NCBI GenBank assembly: GCA_029931535.1
Contig: JAQPZY010001695.1
Location: 2,422,501 to 2,486,500, forward strand
DNA length: 64,000 nt
Direction: 5' to 3'
Source: Margaritifera margaritifera
Taxonomy: Eukaryota; Mollusca; Bivalvia; Unionida; Margaritiferidae
Position numbers and translations under genes: made by a program. The notes beneath the pieces were generated by a model. It was given only the letters and a program-made list of their open reading frames with translations, did no database searches and had not been told where the DNA came from. Positions 13,882-64,000 of this stretch are shown here, in pieces. Numbering within the stretch: position 1 is the first letter of the stretch; each line of letters starts with the position of its first letter.

Positions 13882-14273
13882 TGAACTTAAACACGATCTT
13901 ACGTCAGGCTCCTGTGGGCAAGTGCTTTTTCTTTTAACAAACTCATCTCAGATACATAAAGGCGCTTGGGAAATGGCGTTATGACCGAGCTACCAAAGTT
14001 ACTGCAAGAATTAATTGCAAAATCATAATTAACGGTTTTGTTTGAAATTTGTTCATAATCAAGACACCGAGTATGTTACCATCCCTAATGCCCTATATTC
14101 CTATAAGATATAGGTCAATATCAGCTTAGAATTTACTTACATGTTTATGCTTTTACGATATATTACGTTTGTTATGCTGTTTGAAGTTAGACACCTACTT
14201 GAAATTCCACAGGAAATCATTTTTCTTTCCAAAATTCATATTTTGTCGGGTTTAAATTCCCTTGGGTGATGAG
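13882..14273. other. Non-coding, no gene recognised
   Basis: Nothing recognised between the compound microsatellite and the 52-bp minisatellite. Confidence 0.5.
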
Positions 14274-14671
14274 ATAATATTATGTCAACACAGATACCCT
14301 CAAAGAATGACAAGATAGATACTTGAGAATATTATGTCGACACAGATACCCTCAAAGAATGATAAGATAGATACTTGAGAATATTATGTCAACACAGATA
14401 CCCTCAAAGAATGATAAGATAGATACTTGAGAATATTATGTCGACACAGATACCCTCAAAGAATGGTAAGATAGATACTTGAGAATATTATGTCGACACT
14501 GATACCCTCAAAGAATGATAAGACAGATACTTGAGAATATTATGTCGACACAGATACCCTCAAAGAATGATAAGATAGATACTTGAGAATTTTATGTCGA
14601 CACAGATACCCTCAAAGAATGATAAGATAGATACTTGAGAATTTTATGTCGACACAGATACCCTCAAAGAA
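14274..14671. repeat. 52-bp minisatellite, about 7.6 copies
   Basis: Unit contains AATATTATGTCGACACAGAT then ACCCTCAAAGAATGATAAGA and TAGATACTTGAG. Copies are nearly identical, which suggests recent expansion. Confidence 0.96.
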
Positions 14672-15024
14672 ACTGAAGTTCGGTAATGTTAGTTTTCTTT
14701 GACTTTATCGCGCCATTTCGAATATCGCGCCATTTCGAAGCCAGTGCTCGATGTGGTATCGTCAAAGCGTGTTCTCGTCTTGAAAATGTAACATTCCGCG
14801 TTATCAGTGTGTAGGACACGACAGTTAAGGTCAATAACCAAAACTGGTTGAGAGTCTTTTGAAAATATTCATGTTGAGAATGGCATTCAAGTTATACAAC
14901 GTTGCTTAGTCACTTTTGTCAACATGCTGTCCTATTTTTATTTCATGCGCATTTGTTATTTGCACTGTGAAATTGTAAACTTTATCTATGAACAATTCAC
15001 CCAGATTGCTACTTTTATCAAATC

Positions 15025-15026
<2 letters not shown>
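14672..15026. other. Non-coding, no gene recognised
   Basis: Only a short duplication of ATCGCGCCATTTCGAA at about 14707-14739 is notable. Confidence 0.5.

Positions 15027-15092
<66 letters not shown>
15027..15092. repeat. (GT)n microsatellite
   Basis: GT dinucleotide run of about 66 bp. Confidence 0.97.
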
Positions 15093-15094
<2 letters not shown>

Positions 15095-15715
15095 AGTCCA
15101 GAGCATCTATATAGTTGATACTTTGCTGGAGTTCTTTGAATTGAGTTAAATTTCTCCAAGGAAAGGAAGTATCCATATTTTAATGAAAAGTCAGGACTAG
15201 CTAAACGCACTTGATAAATAGAGATTTAATATTTATATAACTGAAAGTGAAGGCTTGAACCTGGAAAGTATATGTACTTCAAAGGATAATGAACCAACAG
15301 GAATAATACTGCTTTGGAACCGTCTCTGGACAAAAGAGTCTACATGGCAGTTAAAAGAGGTTTAATCCCATCTACCAACAGTCATAATTTTTGTCATTTC
15401 TTTATGGGAATGACTCCTTTTTCGGTATGACCACGTCAGCATATTTTTGAAATTCAGGAATGAAATGGCATCTATAAAAATTAGTGTAAACATTTAAGAT
15501 TTTAATTTACAGAACCAAAATATTTGATCATTACATAATTAAAATAGATATGCCGCTAAATCAATATATAGAATTTAAATGAAAGTTAAGTGCCGACGTA
15601 CAGTAAGTCCTGCATTTCACTTACTCAGTAATATTCAGGGTAATTAAAATTTTCTGATATTTTCTGAGCGACAAAAAATGAATGTTAAAATGTCTTTATC
15701 GAGGAGAGGTACTTT
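15093..15715. other. Non-coding, no gene recognised
   Basis: AT-rich sequence without recognisable features. Confidence 0.5.
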
Positions 15716-15727
15716 TGGCAACATCGG

Positions 15728-15859
15728 TTTGTGGTTTGTGGTTTTGTGGGTTTAACGCCATTTTTCAGCACATGATACGCTATACATGGCCGCCAGCATC
15801 TTTGGTGGAGGGAGAACCTGGGAAACCCCGGGAAGAACCACCGACCCACGGGAAGCTAC
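15728..15859 (-). mobile_element. SINE, 5'-truncated, with 12-bp target duplication
   Basis: Same family as the fuller copy at 58021-58259: it shares GCACAT(G/A)AT, ATGGC(C/G)GCCAG and CCGACCCACGGGAAGCTACT. The tRNA-like head is missing. Flanks are direct repeats TGGCAACATCGG at 15716-15727 and 15860-15871. The left (3') end carries the tail GTGGGTTTAACGCC in reverse orientation. Confidence 0.85.
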
Positions 15860-15871
15860 TGGCAACATCGG

Positions 15872-16380
15872 ATTGCCACGATTGCCATATTAAGATATAA
15901 TTTATTTAATGTCAAAATCTATGTATTTCCTGTCATTTAACCGTTTCCTTATGTTTATCCCTTTTCTTGGCCTTCGGCAGATAAAATTGTTATGAAGGAA
16001 ATGCCAACTAGAGAATTTACTAGATTTTCCTTCCAGTTCGCCTACAATCTGACATAATATTCAAGATATCATATGAAGCCGAGTCTGAAACTTTTCCTGT
16101 TCGTGGAGTGTAATACAATATGTGTCTACATCTGTTGTCCTGTTGTGTTTGATTTAATGAATGGATTTATAACTAAATATATTTGCCATCTGACTAAAAA
16201 GTTCACAGTTGTATCCTTAGTTCGCAGCTCCTTGCCCAACTCACACCGTTTTAGATAAAGACTTTCTAACTTTGAAATGTAATGAGGGGTGGCTTATAGA
16301 TGTGCATAACTGCCTTCATGGCCTGGTTCTCAAAGGTTGGGGTCGTAGGGTTGAGGAAAGGGAATCGATTATTGGGAACA
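15872..16380. other. Non-coding, no gene recognised
   Basis: No supported feature. Confidence 0.5.
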
Positions 16381-16399
16381 GCATATATATATGTGTGTG

Positions 16400-16479
<80 letters not shown>

Positions 16480-16535
16480 CACAAAAATTGAGCTTGTATA
16501 TATATCCTATTCTTTTTTTTTTTTTTTTTTTTTTT
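16381..16535. repeat. (TA)n, (TG)n and poly-T tract
   Basis: A short TG run, a long TA run to about 16474, then a 25-base T run at 16511-16535. Confidence 0.95.
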
Positions 16536-17054
16536 GCAGTAGTGTTCACGTTTTTGGACGAAATTACTACTACATTTGTTGCAGCAAGTAGACCGCACGT
16601 CATTTACCGCATTACCAGGCTATCAACACTGGCTTACTTTGCAAATAACATATGCCTCTTCAACATCAAAATGATTTAAAACTGGCTAGTTCTCATATAT
16701 TAAATTACAACAGATTTTCTGCCAACATTCCATCAAAGTTGCTCCTTATTTGTAATTCTACAAATATGTTGAGAATATAATGCTGAAACCGAATTCATGC
16801 GATGGAAACATGGTCCACAAAGCTTACCCGTTATTTCTTTAAATAACTGGTGTTAAATGCTGCAATTAAGATCTGACATCATTGCATTTTGGAAATGCAA
16901 GTCTAAGAAAACTCAGTTCCCCATCGCAGCAGGTAAAAGTGTACAAGAAACAGATTATCGACTTAGAAAAAGAACCCCAACCATCATAGCATATAGAGAT
17001 CATGTTGATTAACTCTCATCGGAGAAACCTGCAAGAATGGCATTTTAAAACCTA
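16536..17054. other. Non-coding, no gene recognised
   Basis: No supported feature. Confidence 0.5.
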
Positions 17055-17069
17055 TTATGCCCACATTTT

Positions 17070-17113
17070 TATATATATGTAGAGCACTATATATATATAT
17101 ATATATATATCCA

Positions 17114-17148
<35 letters not shown>

Positions 17149-17166
17149 ATGTGTGTATGTGTGTGC
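17070..17166. repeat. Compound (TA)n/(TG)n microsatellite
   Basis: TA run to about 17111, then TG-rich with scattered TA interruptions. Confidence 0.9.
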
Positions 17167-17370
17167 TTGAAAGTAAACAAGAATCTGATGTGAAATATAC
17201 CAATTACTCTTCTGTAACATGCAGTAGAAGTACTGGTTGAAAATACCGTAAGAATTACGATCTGTAAGTAACGCAAGACGTAAACTTCTGCCACAATGGT
17301 TGTTTAAGTTTTGAAAAGACGAAACCCTAAAAAAACAATAATCGCAATATACTCTTTAAAGGTAATGTGG

Positions 17371-17712
17371 AATGTTATATGTGTACGTGTACATGGTAAT
17401 ATACTTATTGGTATATTTAAATGTTATATGTGTACGTGTGCATGGTAATATACTTATTGGTATATTTAAATGTTATATGTGTACGTGTACATGATAATAT
17501 ACTTATTGGTATATTTAAATGTTATATGTGTACGTGTACATGGAAATATACTTATTGGTATATTTAAATGTTATATGTGTACGTGTACATGGAAATATAC
17601 TTATTGGTATATTTAAATGTTATATGTGTACGTGTACATGGTAATATACTTATTGGTATATTTAAATGTTATATGTGTACATGGTAATATACTTATTGGT
17701 ATATTTAAATAC
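17371..17712. repeat. 49-bp minisatellite, about 7 copies
   Basis: Unit contains ATGTTATATGTGTACGTGTA then CATGGTAATATACTTATTGG and TATATTTAA; spacing between starts (17371, 17420) is 49 bp. The last copies are shortened by internal deletion. Confidence 0.95.
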
Positions 17713-17874
17713 AAACTGGTATATTTAAAGCCTGATATAAAAGTCACTAGAATTTAGTTAAATATGGATGATTTTTAATGATTAATTGTTCTTTGCTTTT
17801 TTCTTTTTTAAAATATCACAAATTAGAATTTATATAGTCTGATTTTACGCAATTAAAGTTTGAGAGGAAATTTT

Positions 17875-18215
17875 TTATAGTATCCACATATACTTATGTT
17901 ATAGTATCCACATGGTTATACTTATGTTATAGTGTCCACATGATCATACTTATGTTATTGTATCCACATGTTCATACTTATGTTATAGTATCCACATGGT
18001 CATACTTATATTACAGTATCCACATGGTCATACTTATGTTACAGTATCTACATGGTCATACTTATATTATATTATTCACTTCATCGTACTGAGGTTATAG
18101 TTTCCACATGGCCGTACTTATGTTATAGTATCCACACGGTCATACTTATGTTATAGTATCCACATGCTCATACATATGTTACAGTATCCACATGGTCGTA
18201 CTTACGTTATAGTAT
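17875..18215. repeat. 28-bp minisatellite, about 12 copies, diverged
   Basis: Unit TTATAGTATCCACATGGTCA plus TACTTATG, with many substitutions and one clearly aberrant copy near 18065-18090. It lies about 160 bp after the 49-bp array. Confidence 0.9.
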
Positions 18216-19219
18216 TCTTATCCCTCTCGTTTTCATCGCGAAAGTTTCCAACCTTGTCGGTGCGAAATGCAGCTGATAAACATTTTCTTCTTATGGTACC
18301 GTCAACTATTTTCATCACATGGCTTTAACATGGCACTAAAATTGTAAGACACTATAAATAAAATCTTTCTTCCCGATTTGTCACACTTACCTTTGTTTTT
18401 AGCTCAAAGTCATTTATCAGTGAGTGTTTTATAGTTTACCTGTTTGCATATTCACATGGTATAACTGACAAGTGACGATCCCTTTATATGTTTGTTATCA
18501 TTCTAGACATGAAGGTGTTTAATAAGTAAAATGTTAACATTATATTAAGTGCTGTCATAAAAGAAGTGTAAAGATTTACGGTGACACCGTTAATTTACAT
18601 ATTCTTCTGCTAAACTTGTATAGGTATGTTCTTAGAACAAGTTTACCAAGCTTTATTTTTAAAGCAAGCACACTTGAAAGAAACACAGCATGAAAGTATT
18701 TTGCCGACGTTAGAAGCAAAATCATGTGACGAATATCTTTATAACATAATTCAGCAATGTACCTATGACGTCATGCCTATAACGAAAACATATCGGCGTC
18801 TAGCAGGATGAGATCGAATGGTTCTAAACTACTCTATTGTTATTCGGTTGAATCACTAAACGATAATACAGACTTTGAGGTGTTCACAGCTGATATGAAG
18901 TGACTAACGTCTGATTCTGTTTTTATAATACGGTTATCGTATCCATGTCTAATAAACTCATAAAACAAAGGAATTCAACCTTTGACTTGATAATCCATGT
19001 AGAAACTGTCAGAGATGTCCCTGTTCAAAAGGTATCGCCATTTTAATTATTGCCTGATACTTCATCAATGAGATTATCATACCAAAGTATCGAAAAGTTA
19101 TCCTATTAACTGTATTTTCAGTAGAGAGAAAATAAAATAATATAGATCAAAGTCTGACTTTGTAGAGGAAAAAACACGCGGTCGGATCATTGGGATAACG
19201 ATATTAAATATCAGATAAG
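18216..19219. other. Non-coding, no gene recognised
   Basis: Contains a 61-codon open frame (18626-18811) of unbiased composition, not recognised and not called. Confidence 0.5.
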
Positions 19220-19261
19220 TACCCCCCCCCCCCCAAAAAAAAAAAAAAAAAAAAAAAAAAT
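19220..19261. repeat. Poly-C / poly-A tract
   Basis: A run of about 14 C followed by about 26 A. Confidence 0.95.
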
Positions 19262-21303
19262 CACTATAGTTTTAGCATAAGGTTGAGTATACAGCACACA
19301 TTTGTATCCACCAACACAGTTGGACCATTGTTGTGAACGAACATTGCCGTCATCTTACCGCCCGTTTTTACATCGGTGATGTCATTTTGCAATAGCGCTG
19401 TTGAAACAAAGAACATTAGAAGAGGCATAATTTCTAGTGAGCTGGAAAATGCATTTGCTCGTTATGGTTTATCTGTCTTGTTTAGTTGTTCCATTTTTAA
19501 TTTGTCTAGACTTGAGTTAGAGTGTTATTAGATCATGCGATCATTAGTTTGTCCTCTTTGGGGCTGAATGTGGAGTGAAATTGTCCTTGATACGTGTCTA
19601 ATTTTGTCCCTTTCAACGAAAGAGCTGTCTTTTGGTGCATTAATGAAGACAGATTTCACGAAATCTTTTTTTCGTTTAACACCTATCCACATTTTATTGC
19701 TCATCCACATTGGTGCCAAAATATCTGGTAGATTATATTAGGTAAATTAAAATAATATGTGTAATGGTTGTATTGGATTACGTACTTGAAACCAACTCTC
19801 TTTAAAAAGAGACATCCAGGTATTTAATGTTGTTCCTTTATCTTCAGCGCAGCTTTTTACGCAATGTAATTTCTGGTCATGGCATTGGTCCATGAATAAC
19901 ACTTCAAAACTTATAAGGCTAGACAGGTAGCACTCATCTAATCTTCGGAGACCCTAAATCACATTTTAGTGATGTAGATGAAGGTATTCGTAAAACCTTT
20001 TAACACAAGTAGTTATTGTCTATTAAATTCGCATATTCCACCACGAAGGTAACTCCACCGTTTAATCCATTGTTGTGTAATCGAGTGTTATCTCTTTTCG
20101 CAAGACAACATTTTTCATGAACCTTTTTATCTAAAGTGTTGTGCTTAAATTATGTCAAGTGCAGTGCCGAAACCTCTCATGTCTAGTTAAAAGGTCACAA
20201 GTTAAGTATGTGAGGAAACGGATGGAAGACGATCCATGTTCAGCTGACACTTCGATGATTACGTATAAACCTATAGTACGAACTGCGAAGACGATTGCGT
20301 TTATAATATCTTTATAAAGAAAATATAATTTCAGCACCATGACATTATTAAGAGTCTGATGGAACATAAAAAATAAAGCTTCAGATAATATTTATTTGTT
20401 ATTTTTAAACTTATAATATTGGCACTTCCTACATAAAATTCTAGGTGGATTGCTTATCTTATAATTTTGTTCAGTGGCTCGAGAATTTTATGTTTCTTTC
20501 TGAAAAATAAATTAGTCATTATAATAATATACCTTTTCTAGTATAAAATATGTATCCAAATGACAACAAAAAGATTTTATATATATACTAAATATCGTAT
20601 TTTCTTTCAGGAAAAAAGAACGTTTTAAAAAAATAGTATATCATCTATTTCAGAAGAATCAAAGTTATCCTTGTATATTTCTAATGATCAGTGAAATAGA
20701 TTTTACTTAAAGAAAATGATTTTCTTATGTGCTTGAGATCAACATAAAGCGTATATATGCTAACATTTACGAAATGCATATTGTTTAGAAGGAAAAGAAC
20801 AAAAAGACGTGTTACAATCGAAATAAAGTAAGGCCATTTTCAATCTCTTGCTTTGATTCTGGTTCAGAGTTGTACAAGATATTGTATTTCGTCAGGGCCG
20901 TCGCCTCCCCCCCGGTCATTCCCTTCCTACAGTGGTAGCTGAGGGTGTCATTTCTCCGTGGTAAACAATAACGAACCATTTCGTCCTCTACACAGACTGA
21001 CTGTTTTGTTGCGAGTGATCTCAAGGTGCCCGGCTTTGAAGCTATTTAATTTTCTGCACCTCTGAATGTATACATTGATGGTCCTTGGTACGGCCATGGC
21101 TGTGCATGCCGTACTGCGGGTTCACAATGGTCTTGTTGCTCGACGTAACTTCAGTCAACATACAAGTAGTCAAAAACTATGATGAAATCAGCATGCATTC
21201 AACCCTTAGTATTTATGAACTCGACTCTTTTCAGCTTTGTTCTTCCTTGAGTCAAACTGCAATGAATATCCATTTACCTCAATCGCAATTAATAATTCCA
21301 TAG
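19262..21303. other. Non-coding, no gene recognised
   Basis: AT-rich sequence, with no exon, RNA gene or repeat that I can support. Confidence 0.5.
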
Positions 21304-21739
21304 GGAATAGTCAATGTACCCCTGTATTAATGAATAGTCAATGTACCCCTGTATTAATGAATAGTCAATGTACCCCTGTATTAAAGAATAGTCAATGTAC
21401 CCCTGTATTATAGAATAGTCAATGTACCCCTGTATTAATGAATAGTCAATGTACCCCTGTATTAATGAATAGTCAATGTACCCCTGTATTAATGAATAGT
21501 CAATGTACCCTTGTATTAAAGAATAGTCAATGTACCCCTGTATTAATGAATAGTCAATGTACCCTTGTATTAAAGAATAGTCAATGTACCCCTGTATTAA
21601 AGAATAGTCAATGTACCCCTGTATTAATGAATAGTCAATGTACCCCTGTATTAATGAATAGTCAATGTACCCCTGTATTAATGAATAGTCAATGTACCCT
21701 TGTATTAAAGAATAGTCAATGTACCCCTGTATTAATGAA
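21304..21739. repeat. 27-bp minisatellite, about 16 copies
   Basis: Unit AATAGTCAATGTACCCCTGT plus ATTAATG. Variants ATTAAAG and CCCTTG alternate in a block pattern, suggesting expansion of a multi-unit block. Because 27 is three times nine, one frame reads as a nine-residue repeat (MNSQCTPVL); I treat this as coincidental. Confidence 0.96.
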
Positions 21740-21827
21740 AATCTTTCTGTGAGAGAAGGTTCCTTTCAGTCCATTATATATTTTATGGGCGAGTTTACAA
21801 GCACATCGGTTTCTTGAGTCTTAAAGC

Positions 21828-22133
21828 CAGTGGTGGCGCGAGTGGAGTTGGGGGTTGGGAAGGGACTATTACACCCGGGTGCCAGGCGAAGGGGGCGCCG
21901 TCGGGATTTTTTTGTGTGTGCAACATTTTCATAGTATTTCACCTTCATCTTAGTGCAAAGGGGGCAATTCTTCGCCAAACTTATATTTAGGAGGGAGGGA
22001 GGTGGCGGGGGGGGGGGGGTGAGGGGGGGGTGAGGAAGGTTGGCAACTGGCATAAAAACTGTTCTTTGTAGCAGAATAGGGCGCCACTAAAGAACATGGC
22101 CCCCGGGCGCCTCGAACCCTCTCGCCGCCACTG
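21828..22133. mobile_element. hAT-like MITE, 306 bp
   Basis: Termini CAGTGGTGGCG and CGCCGCCACTG are inverted repeats of the CAGTGGCGG type typical of hAT elements. The flanking 8-mers CTTAAAGC (21820-21827) and CCTAAAAC (22134-22141) match at 6 of 8 positions, as for a decayed 8-bp target duplication. The interior is G-rich with GGGCGCC and CCCCCGGGCGCC motifs. There is no coding capacity. Confidence 0.75.
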
Positions 22134-22141
22134 CCTAAAAC

Positions 22142-63589
<41,448 letters not shown>

Positions 63590-64000
63590 GTCAGAAAAAA
63601 AACTTAGAAGAACTTTGGCGCTAAATGTATGCTGTATATAAAATGATTTCTTATTTTATTCATAATGTGTTTTAAAAGCGGTCAAATTGTGGGTTGTCTC
63701 TTATGACATGGATTGTTAGATTTGTACAGCGTCAAATGAGAAATTCTATAGTAATCCCCTGGAAATTGATTCTCGGGAATCGTAATTACATTTTCATTTC
63801 AGATGGGTTTTTTTCCTAATAGCGAATTCTGGGAAATGAGACACTATTTAATGAAATGCAGAATTAGGCCTGGATCAATTTATCCTCGAAACAAATGATA
63901 AAATATACGAGGGTCGAGAAAGAAGGCTCACCAGTTTATTTGATTTAAAATATTCAATCTTTATTTTCCTCTACGATACATATTGTAAAGCTCACAAAGG
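63590..64000. other. Probable intron, window end
   Basis: No segment with an acceptor and the Cys-containing continuation of TSR5 is visible; the gene must continue beyond the window. Confidence 0.7.

Noticed and set aside
21438..21752. 104-codon frame of nine-residue repeats
   Set aside because: Result of a 27-bp tandem repeat; no start context, no flanking coding exon.

Overview
This is a window of an animal nuclear genome. Coding sequence is split into short exons with GT-AG introns, the DNA is visibly AT-rich, and most of it is introns, microsatellites, minisatellites and small non-autonomous transposons. I infer a mollusc, most likely a bivalve. Three repeat elements open with a head of the type CACCTGGCC..., GAGCTTATGG..., GTCCGTCGTCC, which I associate with bivalve genomes, and long (CATA)n/(TATG)n arrays are common in molluscs. 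The species cannot be read from the sequence.

One gene is well supported: a secreted zinc metalloprotease of the ADAMTS family on the + strand, closest by motif to the vertebrate ADAMTS7/ADAMTS12 pair. Nineteen exons between 23544 and 63589 join in phase into 977 codons without a stop. In order they encode a propeptide with a cysteine switch and two furin-type sites, a reprolysin catalytic domain with an intact zinc motif and Met-turn, a disintegrin-like domain, a central thrombospondin repeat (TSR), a cysteine-rich domain, a spacer, and three more TSRs plus the start of a fourth. Both ends are missing. The signal-peptide exon is upstream, either unrecognised in 1-23543 or outside the window, and the C-terminal exons lie beyond 64000.

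Layout: 1-23543 has no recognisable gene, only minisatellites (39, 45, 32, 52, 49, 28 and 27 bp units), microsatellites, a SINE fragment, one old palindromic MITE and a hAT-like MITE. Exon 1 of the window is followed by a 21.2 kb intron (23918-45152). That intron holds five palindromic MITEs, nested SINE and hAT-like insertions, a (CATA)n array of about 730 bp, and a 2 kb satellite-bearing element. Exons 2-19 (45153-63589) are compact, and their introns hold further SINEs, one MITE, two more satellite-bearing elements and AT microsatellites.

The most interesting non-coding observations are: (i) a seven-copy family of about 221 bp TA-flanked MITEs, each carrying two near-perfect 62-bp palindromes; (ii) a 48-bp satellite that appears to have arisen from a larger ~150-bp repeat unit by recombination at a GAGC microhomology; (iii) a hAT-like MITE with an 8-bp target duplication nested in a tRNA-derived SINE; and (iv) SINEs with different tRNA-like heads that share a 3' tail. 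I found no prokaryote-like system, CRISPR array or novel enzymatic system.
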